Assembly: GCA_002455425.1 (NCBI GenBank)
Contig: DKKT01000083.1
Coordinates: 35,582-57,692 of the forward strand
Source of the DNA: Chthonomonas sp. UBA6659
Lineage (GTDB): Bacteria; Armatimonadota; Fimbriimonadia; Fimbriimonadales; Fimbriimonadaceae
Reading direction: 5' to 3'
DNA length: 22,111 bases
Under the pieces are notes generated by a model that did no database searches, was not told where the DNA came from, and saw only the letters and a program-made list of their open reading frames with translations. Each line of letters begins with the position of its first letter. The stretch's first letter is position 1. Made by a program: the position numbers and the translations under genes. Positions 1-7,715 of this stretch are shown in pieces.

Positions 1-30
1 GTCGGTGAGCGCAGCGAACCGGGGGAGGTG
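1..30 (+). repeat. Intergenic repeat copy 1 (AGCGAACCGGG core)
   Basis: This stretch reads gtcggtgagcgcagcgaacc followed by gggggaggtg. It matches 7478-7507 at about 25 of 30 positions by hand alignment, sharing gtcggtga and agcgaaccggg exactly. Both copies lie outside genes, so this looks like a dispersed intergenic repeat rather than coding sequence. The left edge is cut by the window. Bases 31-84 hold no gene that I can support. Confidence 0.5.
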
Positions 31-84
31 GCATGGAGAAGTTGTCGACGGACGTCCGCTTCCACTACCTCTTATGCTTTTGAG

Positions 85-756
85 TCAGAACGACCAGCCG
101 TAGCTGATCCCCACGTGGCGCATCTTGACGAGCATCAGCGTGACATTCGACGTAGGCATCTTGTAGGTCAAGAGCAGGTGGGTGTTGCGGCCATCGTTCA
201 TCCCCATCACGTCCCAGTGCTCGTCGAGTACGACGTTCGCACCGAACGGAAACAGGAAACGCTTCTCCCACTCGGAATAGCTCACCGAAACATACGGTGC
301 GATCCGTCCCCCGGGCAGACCTTTGGCGAAGGTCGTGAAGTACGCTCGTGTCCCTTCGGGCGAGAAGATCCGATCGCTCGACGTTCCAAAGGAAACCATC
401 GGCGTCTTTTCCGACTCCGGTAACGCGATCCAGTTCCCGATCGGGTTGACCTCATCGATCGCGGGATTGTATTCAAGACCCAACTTCAGCCGGGGGGTCA
501 AGGCGTAGGACGCCGTGAACCGCCAGCGCGGTCGATCGGCCGGGACGCCAACCCAACGGGCTGAAAAGTACCACTTGAACTTGAGCTCGCTCGAACCGAG
601 CGGGCGTCCCTCACCGGGTCACCCGGTTCACGTGGGGACGGCGGTCGGTGACGTTTGGCGGCGTTCGTCCGGCCTCTTCTCTTGGGCCACGACCTGCGTC
701 ACGTTGAGTGTAACGAGTCCGGCCAGTAGGATCGACTTCATCGGCTTTCGACTCAT
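85..756 (-). pseudogene. Outer-membrane beta-barrel protein, interrupted by two in-frame TGA codons
   Basis: Read on the minus strand in one frame, this locus starts at ATG 756 (or ATG 741). It begins with a clear signal peptide (MKSILLAGLVTLNVTQVVAQ) and a polar linker, then meets TGA at 630-628 and TGA at 621-619. The same frame then continues without a break as alternating aromatic/hydrophobic strands (LKFKWYFSARW, RWRFTASYAL, RLKLGLEYNP) to a C-terminal SYGWSF at 85. A terminal Phe on the last strand is the usual BAM recognition signature, so this was an outer-membrane barrel. The downstream part alone (501-85, TTG start) lacks an export signal and is unlikely to work by itself. It follows the PepSY gene by about 60 bp on the same strand. 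The specific family is not recognised. Pseudogene, sequence error and internal restart are all possible. Confidence 0.6.
613..627. repeat. Perfect 15-bp palindrome spanning the stop codons in the barrel gene
   Basis: The bases are ACCGGGT-C-ACCCGGT, seven-base arms around one base. The palindrome carries the second TGA (621-619) and abuts the first (630-628). On the minus strand the surrounding bases read GAACCGGGTGA, which is also the core of the intergenic repeat at 7478-7507. An inserted repeat fragment is one explanation for the broken frame. Confidence 0.5.
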
Positions 757-817
757 CGCGACCCGCCCGAGTTTAGCTCAGGCTGCGGACTCACGCACGG
801 CGGATGAGGCTCGACAT

Positions 818-1330
818 TCAACGACCGGTCACGACCTTGCCGGTTCTGGCATCGATCAACACGCCCCAGCGGCGCGCCTTGGCATCGACCAAGTGTACGG
901 ACCAGACCGGCTTGGAGTTGAACTTGTCGAGACGAACCTCGATCACCGTCCCCGACTGACTCTTCTGCGCCGATCGAACGGCGGTCTCCAGCGTCGCGCG
1001 CGGGGTCACCGCGGGATAGCCTGCTGCGGCGGTCGCACTCATGTCGTAGCGTCGATCGACCTTGCCGTCCTTTGCGGACAAATCGACGCCGAGGAGAACG
1101 CCACGCGTAGTGAACGCTTGAGCACTCCAAAACAACTCCTGCCGCCGCTCGACGAGGGCGATTCGAACCATGCGCCCGGTCAGGTGTTTCGCAATCGCGG
1201 CGCGGGCCGACAGGACGTTGGCGAGTTTCGCGCCCTTGAGGCCGGCAATCTTGTTCGTGGCGTACGCCTGACCCCAAGTAGAGGCAACGGCTCCGAGGGC
1301 GGCCACGACGAGCAGGAAACGCATGGACAT
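818..1330 (-). CDS. Exported PepSY-domain protein
   Basis: A 170-residue protein. I chose ATG 1330 (MSMRFLL; ATG 1324 is equally possible) because it begins directly with a signal peptide, hydrophobic through FLLVVAALGAVAS with a likely cleavage after GQAYA. The longer frame upstream is arginine-rich and unlike coding sequence. The C-terminal 60 residues have the PepSY layout: a helix (LETAVRSAQKS), then strands (GTVIEVRLDKF, KPVWSVHLVDA, RWGVLIDARTGKVV) ending in the typical D..TG.V turn. PepSY domains are usually extracytoplasmic and are associated with inhibition or regulation of proteases or with sensing roles. No substrate can be named here. No strong Shine-Dalgarno is visible. It lies upstream of the broken barrel gene on the same strand and diverges from hsp20. 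Confidence 0.75.
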   Translation of the reverse strand: MSMRFLLVVAALGAVASTWGQAYATNKIAGLKGAKLANVLSARAAIAKHLTGRMVRIALVERRQELFWSAQAFTTRGVLLGVDLSAKDGKVDRRYDMSATAAAGYPAVTPRATLETAVRSAQKSQSGTVIEVRLDKFNSKPVWSVHLVDAKARRWGVLIDARTGKVVTGR

Positions 1331-1440
1331 TGCCGTCGTTGTACCCAGCCGCTCCCGCCCGATATCGTTCGAGCGCAAATCACTTCGAACGGGCGGGGCG
1401 ATTCGACGGCCATCCTTGCGACCCGTGCGGGCCTCGCCGT

Positions 1441-1468
1441 TGGACCGGTCGGTAAGACGGATACAATG
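1441..1468 (+). promoter_or_regulatory. Candidate sigma-70 promoter of hsp20-lon, possibly leaderless
   Basis: TTGGAC at 1441-1446, a 16-bp spacer, then TACAAT at 1463-1468. The hsp20 ATG is at 1474, so a normal start point six to seven bases after the -10 box would fall on the A of the ATG, giving a leaderless transcript. No Shine-Dalgarno precedes this ATG, which fits. I see no CIRCE-type inverted repeat. Confidence 0.4.
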
Positions 1469-1473
1469 GTGCC

Positions 1474-1944
1474 ATGGCAAGGCGCGATCTCGACGAGTGG
1501 CTTTGGCAGATCGGTACCGAACTCCAGCGACTCAGCCGAGAAGTCGCTCCTGGCGGTCCGAAGCTGGCCCGCGGTTCGGCGTGGCAGCCGCGGGTGGACG
1601 TCGCGGAGACCTCCGACAGCCTCGTGATCAAGGCCGAGCTCGCCGGCATCGGAAGCGAGGATGTGCGCATCTCCCTCGACCTCAAGACCCACACGCTTCT
1701 GTTGCGCGGCGTCCGTAGCGAAGAGGACCTGCAGGAAGGTGCCCGGTGCGGCTACCATCAGATTGAGATCGACTACGGCGAATTCGAACGCGAGATCAGC
1801 CTCCCTGAGGTGCCGATCGAGGCAGGTGGCATGGGTGCCCAGTACCGCAACGGCTTCCTCATCGTCATCATCCCGAAAGCCCTCGAACCGTCGACCAAGG
1901 TGCTGATGCGCCGCACGATCACCGTTCGCAAAACGCATGTCTGA
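1474..1944 (+). CDS. Hsp20 / alpha-crystallin family small heat-shock protein
   Basis: A 156-residue cytoplasmic holdase chaperone that binds unfolding proteins without ATP and passes them to other chaperones or proteases. An N-terminal helical arm (residues 1-35, LDEWLWQIGTELQRLSRE) precedes an alpha-crystallin domain from about residue 38 (WQPRVDVAETSDSLVIKAELAGI) to about 148. The domain includes the L.LRGVR strand and the closing NGFLIVIIPKA segment, the family's G.L.I..P motif. Length is typical. The gene ends inside the start of lon (8-bp overlap, the lon ATG at 1937 precedes the TGA at 1942), so the two are almost certainly cotranscribed and translationally coupled. A promoter-like element lies immediately before the ATG. 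Confidence 0.92.
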   Translation: MARRDLDEWLWQIGTELQRLSREVAPGGPKLARGSAWQPRVDVAETSDSLVIKAELAGIGSEDVRISLDLKTHTLLLRGVRSEEDLQEGARCGYHQIEIDYGEFEREISLPEVPIEAGGMGAQYRNGFLIVIIPKALEPSTKVLMRRTITVRKTHV

Positions 1945-4366
1945 CGTCAAGACCCCGCTCGAACAGCCGCTCGACGACGAACCCGAGACGATCGTCTCGG
2001 AGTTGGAACCCGAGGACCTCGTCGAGGAGCGTCGTCCCGACGTTCCGACCGAGATCAACATCCTCCCGCTGCGGGACTCCGTGATCTACCCGATGCTGAT
2101 CGCGCCGCTCAGCGTTGCCCGGGAGACCAGCGTCCAGCTGATCGACGAGAGCGTCACAGGCAACAGCCGGGTCATCGGCACGGTCGCCCAGCGCCAGCCC
2201 CAGACCGAACAACCCGGCTTCGACGACGTGTACGACCATGGATGCGCGGTGATCATCCGCACGCTGGTGAAGATGCCGGATGGCGTCCGGCTCATCGTCC
2301 AGGGCATCGCTCGCTTCCGGATCGTGGAGCGACTCCAGGAAACGCCGTATCTGCGGGCACGGATCGAAGTCATCGAGGAGCCGGAGGCATCTCCCGAAAA
2401 GGAAGAAGAACTCGAGGCACTCCGCCGCTCCGTCGGCGCGCTCTTCGACCAGGCGGTGCGCCTCTCACCCCAGCTTCCCGATGAGCTGCGATCCCTCACC
2501 CAAGCCGTGCAGGAGCCCGGGGTTATGGCCGACCTCGTGGCCGCCCACATGACCTTGCCCCTCGAAGACAAGCAGAAGATCCTGGAGACGAACGACGTCA
2601 TCGCACGCATGCGGCACCTCTTGGAGATGCTGAGCCGCGAAGTGCGGGTCCTGGAGCTCACAAGCAAAGTCCACTCCGAAGTCAGCGCCGAGCTGAGCAA
2701 GAGCCAGCGCGAGTACTACCTCCGCGAACAACTCAAAGCGATCCAGCGCGAGCTCGGAGAATCGGAGGAACGTGGGGAGGAACTGGACGAACTCCGCGAG
2801 AAGATCGATGCGGCGAACATGCCCGCCGAGGCCCTCCGCGAAGTCAACCGAGAGTGGGAGCGCTTGCGCCGAATCAACCCCGGCTCGCCCGAGTACACCG
2901 TCGCGCGGACCTACGTCGATACCATGGCGGCGCTTCCCTGGAGCACGTCGACCGAAGACATCCTCGACCTCCATCGGGTGAAGGAGATTCTCGACGAAGA
3001 TCATTACGGTCTCGAGAAGATCAAAGAGCGGATCCTCGAGTTCTTGGCCGTTCGCAAAGTGAAGCGCACCGGCACGATCCGGCAGCCGATCCTCTGTTTC
3101 GCCGGGCCGCCCGGCGTCGGCAAGACCTCGCTCGGGCGCTCGATCGCCCACGCGATGGGACGCAAGTTCGTCCGCATCTCGCTCGGTGGCATGCGCGACG
3201 AGGCCGAGATTCGCGGGCATCGTCGGACCTATATCGGGGCTCTCCCCGGACAAATCATCCAAGGCCTCCGGCGGGCCGAGACGAACAACCCGGTCTTTGT
3301 CCTCGACGAGATCGACAAGCTGGGGAGCGACTTTCGGGGGGACCCCTCATCCGCGCTCCTCGAGGTGCTCGACCCCGAGCAGAACAACTCGTTCCGCGAC
3401 CATTACATCGACGCCCCTTTCGATCTCAGCCGGGTGTTCTTCATCACCACCGCGAACCGCTTGGACACGATCCCGGCGCCACTCCGCGATCGCATGGAAA
3501 TCATCGAGCTTGGCGGATACACCGAGGAGGAGAAGCTCCAGATCGGGTTGCGCCACCTCGTTCCGAAGCAGATCGAGGAACACGGCCTGCGTCCGTCGAT
3601 GATCGAGTTTCAGCCGGCGGCGGTCAAGGTGCTCATCCGTTCGTACACGAGGGAAGCAGGCGTCCGCAACCTCGAGCGGGAAATCGCGGGAGTCGTCCGG
3701 AAGGCGACGCGCAAGTTCGCGGAAGGACGACGGGCGAAGCTCGTGGTGACCCCCAAGTTCGTTCAGGAGGCGCTCGGCGCGCCGCGCTACCTCCACGATG
3801 AGGTCGCCGAACGCGAACTCACGCCGGGGATCGCGGTCGGCCTCGTGTGGACGCCGGTCGGCGGCGATGTGGTCTTCATCGAAAGCTCACGCATGTCGGG
3901 CGCGAAGGGCCTCACCCTGACCGGCCAGCTCGGCGACGTGATGAAGGAAAGCGTTTCCGCCGCACTGAGCTACGTCCGGAGCCATGCCTCCGAGCTCAAG
4001 ATCGACCCCAAGTTCTTCGAGACGTCGGACATCCATGTCCACGTACCGGCCGGAGCGGTGCCGAAGGACGGTCCGAGTGCAGGCGTGACGATGCTGACCG
4101 CCCTGGTCTCACTCCTGACCGGGCGTCGGGTCAAGCCCCGCCTCGCGATGACGGGGGAGATGACGCTGACGGGTCAAGTGCTCCCGGTAGGCGGCATCAA
4201 GGAGAAGGTCCTGGCTGCCCACCGAGCCGGCGTCGAGACCGTGATCCTCCCGGAAGACAACCGGAAGGACTTCATGGAGGAGATTCCCGACGAGATTCGG
4301 GCGGAACTCAAGGTCCACTTCGTGAGCAAAGCCGCGGACGTGCTGCGATTGGCGCTGGACCGATAG
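1937..4366 (+). CDS. lon: Lon ATP-dependent serine protease
   Basis: An 809-residue cytoplasmic AAA+ protease that degrades misfolded and regulatory proteins. It has the full LonA layout: an N-terminal LON substrate domain (about residues 35-235, starting INILPLRDSVIYPMLIAPL), a coiled linker (KSQREYYLREQLKAIQREL), an AAA+ module with Walker A GPPGVGKT at 390-397 and Walker B FVLDEIDK, and a C-terminal protease domain. The catalytic dyad is Ser714 (PKDGPSAG) and Lys757 (GGIKEK), 43 residues apart as in E. coli Lon. The first 30 residues are an acidic extension. The ATG lies inside hsp20 with no clear Shine-Dalgarno, so translation probably depends on coupling. Pairing a holdase with Lon in one transcript gives a triage unit for damaged proteins; that reading is inference. 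Confidence 0.98.
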   Translation: MSDVKTPLEQPLDDEPETIVSELEPEDLVEERRPDVPTEINILPLRDSVIYPMLIAPLSVARETSVQLIDESVTGNSRVIGTVAQRQPQTEQPGFDDVYDHGCAVIIRTLVKMPDGVRLIVQGIARFRIVERLQETPYLRARIEVIEEPEASPEKEEELEALRRSVGALFDQAVRLSPQLPDELRSLTQAVQEPGVMADLVAAHMTLPLEDKQKILETNDVIARMRHLLEMLSREVRVLELTSKVHSEVSAELSKSQREYYLREQLKAIQRELGESEERGEELDELREKIDAANMPAEALREVNREWERLRRINPGSPEYTVARTYVDTMAALPWSTSTEDILDLHRVKEILDEDHYGLEKIKERILEFLAVRKVKRTGTIRQPILCFAGPPGVGKTSLGRSIAHAMGRKFVRISLGGMRDEAEIRGHRRTYIGALPGQIIQGLRRAETNNPVFVLDEIDKLGSDFRGDPSSALLEVLDPEQNNSFRDHYIDAPFDLSRVFFITTANRLDTIPAPLRDRMEIIELGGYTEEEKLQIGLRHLVPKQIEEHGLRPSMIEFQPAAVKVLIRSYTREAGVRNLEREIAGVVRKATRKFAEGRRAKLVVTPKFVQEALGAPRYLHDEVAERELTPGIAVGLVWTPVGGDVVFIESSRMSGAKGLTLTGQLGDVMKESVSAALSYVRSHASELKIDPKFFETSDIHVHVPAGAVPKDGPSAGVTMLTALVSLLTGRRVKPRLAMTGEMTLTGQVLPVGGIKEKVLAAHRAGVETVILPEDNRKDFMEEIPDEIRAELKVHFVSKAADVLRLALDR

Positions 4367-4433
4367 CCCAGGCGAGGACGATCGGATCATGCAGCCCCGA
4401 TCGCTGGGTACGATCCAAGGCAAGAAGGTTCGC

Positions 4434-4991
4434 ATGAAGAGACTTATCCCAACCCTCCTGATCGGCGCCGTGGCAGTTCAAATGCTGTTGGCCCAGTCCG
4501 CGCTCTTGGTACCGGCGGCGGCACAGACTCCCCGCTCACAGGATGCGAAGTCGTGCCTCAAGTTCGTGAATGACTTCTACGCCGGCTACCTTGCGTCGGG
4601 GAAGAACGCCGACCCCCTCCGTCTTGCCCTGAAAGAGAAAGGCTCGAACTTCAGCAAGGAACTCGTCCAGCGGCTGAACGAGGACTACCGAGCTGCGGCC
4701 AAATCCCCCGATGAAATCGTCGGGCTCGATTTCGATCCCGTCCTCAATGGGCAGGACTTCGCGGACAAGTATGTGGCGACCAAGGTCACGAAGAAGGGGA
4801 ACCGCTACCTGGTGGAGGTCTTTGCCGTCTATGGCGGCAAGCGCGACAGCAAGCCCGCCGTGATTCCCGAGCTGCAGCGCAGCGGAAGCCGTTGGGTCTT
4901 CATGAACTTCCACTACCCGGACCATCCCAAGCCCGACAATCTGCTCAACATCCTCAAGCGGCTGAAAGCCGACCGTGACAAGGGCGGTTGA
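4434..4991 (+). CDS. Exported DUF3828-like protein
   Basis: A 185-residue protein. I chose ATG 4434 because it opens with a signal peptide (MKRLIPTLLIGAVAVQMLLA, probable cleavage after PAAAQ) and has agaagg about seven bases upstream; an earlier in-frame ATG at 4389 adds only 15 polar residues. The mature part resembles DUF3828: FVNDFYAGYLASG near the start, a FSKELVQRL..D helix, the phrase LDFDPVLNGQDF, then strands ending in RSGSRWVFMNF and a closing L..ILKRL helix. The family is uncharacterised and structurally related to small periplasmic or lipoprotein folds, so I assign no function. It follows lon by 67 bp on the same strand and may be cotranscribed with it. A hairpin lies 49 bp downstream of the stop. 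Confidence 0.75.
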   Translation: MKRLIPTLLIGAVAVQMLLAQSALLVPAAAQTPRSQDAKSCLKFVNDFYAGYLASGKNADPLRLALKEKGSNFSKELVQRLNEDYRAAAKSPDEIVGLDFDPVLNGQDFADKYVATKVTKKGNRYLVEVFAVYGGKRDSKPAVIPELQRSGSRWVFMNFHYPDHPKPDNLLNILKRLKADRDKGG

Positions 4992-5040
4992 GAGGTCTCA
5001 GGCTCTCCGGCTTGAACGACGATGCTAGCCGCTTCCGAAT

Positions 5041-5072
5041 CTCCTCTCCCCGCTCTGCGGCGGGGAGAGGAG
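5041..5072. terminator. Perfect hairpin between convergent genes
   Basis: Thirteen-base arms (CTCCTCTCCCCGC and its exact complement) flank a six-base loop. It sits between the stop of the DUF3828-like gene and the stop of the minus-strand gene ending at 5085, so it could terminate both. There is no T-tract, so rho-independent function is not assured. The CCTCTCCC/GGGAGAGG arms recur at 7615-7641, so a dispersed repeat is an alternative reading. Confidence 0.6.
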
Positions 5073-5084
5073 GCATCCGCGGGG

Positions 5085-6689
5085 TCAGGGCTTGGAGGAG
5101 CTCCTTTGCACAGGGCCTCGGTAAGTGATCCCCATCGAATCGGGCAACCCGTAGAGACTCGGCATCAAGAACTTGCCACGCTGAGGACCGACTTTGTCCA
5201 CCTCGGTAGGGGCACCCTTCTCCTGGACCCAGCGATCGTTGCGGATCGCCTTGACTTCCCACGAGACCTCGACGTTCGGGGCGCTGGTCCGAATGACGAA
5301 TTCACCGTCCTTGATCTTCCGAACGACCTTCGCGAGCACGAAGTCCTCGGAGTCGCCTTCGTCGATGACGGTAAGCGAGTAGCGCGGATCGCGGTTGATC
5401 GCCTCGTAGTAATCGGGCAGGGTGATCGTCGCGTAGCCGCGCTCATTGGTGCGCACGATGCCGTTGTAAAAGTTCTGCGGCTCGGGACTCTCGGAGCTGT
5501 AGTGCAGCAGCATCTTGTTTTCCGGGTCAAGTGGGTGATCGATGACGAACGACTTCGTTCCGGAAGCTCCGAATCGTCCGTTCGAGTAGACGGCCCAACC
5601 CGTAGCAGACGGATTAACGCCAACGACGCCGTAACCCGTGTTGTTTGCTACCGTGTTCTGGCCGTAGACCCCAACTCCGCCGGGTGAGTTGACCTCGCTG
5701 TAGACTCCCTGGGTAAATCCGGCGGTGCTGAAATTCACGGCGTAGACACCGGCACCATTGCCCGACGAGGTTTGCCCGGAAAGTGCATCGACCGCCCCGG
5801 CGTTCGGGTCGGTCGATACGAACAGGCCAGCCGTACCGGCAGCGGTTAGCCCATGTACTTTGGCCGACGGCGAGCTTGTGCCGACACCGAGGGTTCCGGC
5901 AAAGTACCCGTTGCCCCCGCCGGTGATGCTCGCCACCCGGTTGCTGTTTTCGGCGAACCAGGCATGGGTCGCCGAGTTGGAGAGATTCGTTTGAAAGGCG
6001 GCTGATCCGAACGGGGTGAGGTCTCCGGCGAAGATCGAAACACTGGACGTAGCTCCGTTGACGTGAAGCACGGACCCCGGGGTCGAGGTTCCAATGCCAA
6101 CCCTGCCTCCGCGCACGCTGAGAGCTCGGACGTTGTTCGAATACATGTCGAGAAGGCCGTCCCCGGCCGAGTTCAGCCCCGTGTCGGTATCGCCCACGGC
6201 CAGACTGATGGTCGGAGTCCCGCCAAATCCAGTTTCGAAGTACCCCCTGCCGAGCACGTGCAACCGCGCGGTGGGTGAGGAGAGCCCCACTCCGATGTTG
6301 GTTCCGTTGCTTGTCATCACCGCGCCTGAAACCTTGAAGAGCGAAGTCGGCAGAATGGCGAGTGACGGATTGGGATAAGTGCCGGTGAGGTCTCCTCCCG
6401 CCGGTCCGGTCGGGGCGAGAGCGGATGGAAATGGGGTCCAAGTGCCGTTACCCACCCCGTCCGATACGAGGTAGCGACCCGCACCGGCACCGGTCGTCAG
6501 CCTGAAGCCTCCCATGATCGACATGCCCGTGACGTTGGTGTTGCCGACCTGGGCAAGGCCAGGCGTCGTGGGCTGGACGAGTACGAAACCCATGGGGGAT
6601 TGGGATTCGGCTCGGTTGACGACGCCGAACAGGACGGCACCCATGATTCCCAGGGACGCGATCGGTAAGACTGAACGATTGAGACGCAT
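5085..6689 (-). CDS. Secreted tail-fibre-like repeat protein
   Basis: A 534-residue protein. The start is fixed by a strong GGAGG eight bases before ATG 6689 (MRLNRSVLPIASLGI). A signal peptide or anchor covers about residues 1-28. The middle is Gly/Ser/Thr/Asn-rich and carries motifs typical of tail-fibre-like and trimeric surface proteins: GGDLTGTYPNPSL, then NIGVGLSSPTARLHV, RVGIGTSTPGSVLHV and TLGVGTSSPSAKVHG. A distinct C-terminal region of about 150 residues begins at KSFVIDHPLDPENKMLLHY. It includes SPEPQNFYNGIV, LPDYYEAINRDPRYSLTVI and VSWEVKAIRND, a conserved block seen at the end of similar secreted proteins in several phyla. No S74 endosialidase chaperone motif was seen. It probably forms an elongated surface-exposed fibre; the binding target is unknown. 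It diverges from the gene at 6949. Confidence 0.75.
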   Translation of the reverse strand: MRLNRSVLPIASLGIMGAVLFGVVNRAESQSPMGFVLVQPTTPGLAQVGNTNVTGMSIMGGFRLTTGAGAGRYLVSDGVGNGTWTPFPSALAPTGPAGGDLTGTYPNPSLAILPTSLFKVSGAVMTSNGTNIGVGLSSPTARLHVLGRGYFETGFGGTPTISLAVGDTDTGLNSAGDGLLDMYSNNVRALSVRGGRVGIGTSTPGSVLHVNGATSSVSIFAGDLTPFGSAAFQTNLSNSATHAWFAENSNRVASITGGGNGYFAGTLGVGTSSPSAKVHGLTAAGTAGLFVSTDPNAGAVDALSGQTSSGNGAGVYAVNFSTAGFTQGVYSEVNSPGGVGVYGQNTVANNTGYGVVGVNPSATGWAVYSNGRFGASGTKSFVIDHPLDPENKMLLHYSSESPEPQNFYNGIVRTNERGYATITLPDYYEAINRDPRYSLTVIDEGDSEDFVLAKVVRKIKDGEFVIRTSAPNVEVSWEVKAIRNDRWVQEKGAPTEVDKVGPQRGKFLMPSLYGLPDSMGITYRGPVQRSSSKP

Positions 6690-6697
6690 TCTAGTTT

Positions 6698-6702
6698 CCT
6701 CC
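6698..6702 (-). promoter_or_regulatory. Shine-Dalgarno deciding the start at 6689
   Basis: The minus strand reads GGAGGAAACTAGA and then ATG. This GGAGG, eight bases from ATG 6689, rules out the upstream in-frame start at 6704, which overlaps the ribosome site. The rest of the spacer (6703-6948, up to the divergent gene) holds no promoter that I can defend. Confidence 0.8.
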
Positions 6703-6948
6703 AAACTTGCGGCAAAAATGGGGTGCCGCAGAGCCCGATTCTAGCAGCGGGATTTCGGTCGAAGGCGGTCCCGCGCCCGAACACCGTAGAAGTGCAGTCG
6801 CGAGCGTCGCCCGGCCCAGATCGGTCGCATCGTCTTTGCCCGTGAGCGGTGGGAACGTGATTCGTGAGTCTCCCCAGCGGCTCGCTGCAGGACCTTTGTC
6901 CCGGAGTCCCGAACCAAGATTCGCACTTCACCGTCTCCGCTGGGCACT

Positions 6949-7431
6949 ATGATAAGACTCACCACGTTGTTTTTCCTTCTCGTCGTCGCGGTAGCCGCAG
7001 TCTCCGCACAGCCGGGTCGCACTCGCCAGAAACCGACCGTCGGCCTGCTCCCATACATGGAGCAGAGCAACTTCAAGGGCTTTCAGAACGCGTTTCTGAC
7101 GCAACTCACGGCCAGCCTGAAGAGCGCCGACCTCGTCGTCATGCCTCCGAAGGAAACGCTCGCCCGATTCAGGAAGAGCGGCATCGATCCCCACAAGTAC
7201 GTTGCCAATGCGAAGGCCTTCACCGGCAGCGACGAGGAACTTGGCGCCCTGATCGCGTGGCTTCAAGCGCAAAAGAGTTCGAAGAACCAGCCCGGAAAGG
7301 TCGTGGTCAATCTGATCGACACGAGTACGGGCGAGATCGTCTGGGCCGACGAGTTCCTTGCACGTGGCCGAGATGATGCCAAGGCAGCAGCCGATCGATT
7401 GGCCGCAGCGATCAAGAAGCGACGACGATGA
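6949..7431 (+). CDS. Small exported protein of unknown function
   Basis: A 160-residue protein beginning with a signal peptide (MIRLTTLFFLLVVAVAAVSA, likely cleavage after SAQ). The mature part reads as an alpha/beta fold: VGLLPYMEQSNFKGFQNAFLTQL near the start, DLVVMPPKETLARF in the middle, and VVNLIDTSTGEIVWADEFLARG before a closing amphipathic helix and a basic KKRRR tail. The first and last motifs recall CsgG/LpoB-like periplasmic proteins that assemble envelope structures, where a strand ending IDT.TGEIVW is common. The similarity is short and I treat it as a hint only. The start is an ATG with weak ribosome-site support. A GC-rich palindrome follows 31 bp after the stop. Confidence 0.7.
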   Translation: MIRLTTLFFLLVVAVAAVSAQPGRTRQKPTVGLLPYMEQSNFKGFQNAFLTQLTASLKSADLVVMPPKETLARFRKSGIDPHKYVANAKAFTGSDEELGALIAWLQAQKSSKNQPGKVVVNLIDTSTGEIVWADEFLARGRDDAKAAADRLAAAIKKRRR

Positions 7432-7462
7432 GGGGGTAGGGCGTGAGGGGCAATGACCCTCC

Positions 7463-7474
7463 GCCCCCGGGGGC
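7463..7474. terminator. GCCCCCGGGGGC palindrome downstream of the 6949-7431 gene
   Basis: A perfect 12-bp palindrome that lies 31 bp after the stop at 7431, with flanking CTCC/GAGG giving partial further pairing. It could end transcription of the upstream gene. There is no T-run, so this is a weak call. Confidence 0.35.
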
Positions 7475-7477
7475 GAG

Positions 7478-7507
7478 GTCGGTGACCGAAGCGAACCGGG
7501 TGAGCGG
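7478..7507 (+). repeat. Intergenic repeat copy 2 (AGCGAACCGGG core)
   Basis: It reads gtcggtgaccgaagcgaacc followed by gggtgagcgg and pairs with 1-30 at about 25 of 30 positions. It lies in the gene-free spacer 7432-7715, which otherwise holds only GC-rich palindromes and low-complexity C/G runs. I see no short gene in that spacer. Confidence 0.5.
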
Positions 7508-7614
7508 AGTATGCCCGGCCCCCTCAACCGGTTGGGCGATGCCCCCACCAACTTCACCTCCAATGAAGGAGAAGTTCCGATCCTCCTGCGGGCGAGCCCC
7601 GCGAGCGGCCCCTC

Positions 7615-7641
7615 CCTCTCCCCACGACAGGTTGGGAGAGG
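7615..7641. repeat. CCTCTCCC/GGGAGAGG hairpin
   Basis: Eight-base perfect arms at 7615-7622 and 7634-7641 around an 11-base loop. The same arm sequence forms the longer hairpin at 5041-5072, so this may be a second, more decayed copy of one palindromic element. It stands about 75 bp before the start of the large propeller gene and is unlikely to be that gene's terminator. Confidence 0.45.
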
Positions 7642-7715
7642 TTGCACGTAGGTGCGCCACGGGACAAGGGTAGCATGGTCGTTTCCCGCGGGCCGGTTTC
7701 GCGGAATTCAACGCC

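Noticed and set aside
619..630. TGA codons of the barrel gene read as selenocysteine or as Trp/Gly by an altered code
   Set aside because: TGA ends many other genes here (hsp20, mazG, rluD-like, FAD oxidoreductase), and two TGAs in a signal-peptide linker with no selenoprotein family make recoding unlikely.
515..1627. Long plus-strand open frame (370 codons) opposite the PepSY gene
   Set aside because: Arg/Gly/His-rich low-complexity translation with no domains; it runs antisense to the PepSY gene and across the hsp20 start. High GC keeps such frames open.
2465..3262. Minus-strand open frame inside lon
   Set aside because: Fully antisense to conserved Lon AAA+ sequence and shows no recognisable motif.
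2854..3801. Plus-strand 315-codon frame inside lon
   Set aside because: Out-of-frame reading of lon with Arg/Pro-rich composition; the real frame carries the Walker and protease motifs.
7432..7715. CRISPR-like or tRNA-like region in the repeat-rich spacer
   Set aside because: Palindromes and C/G runs are present, but there are no regularly spaced repeats and no cloverleaf that I can fold.
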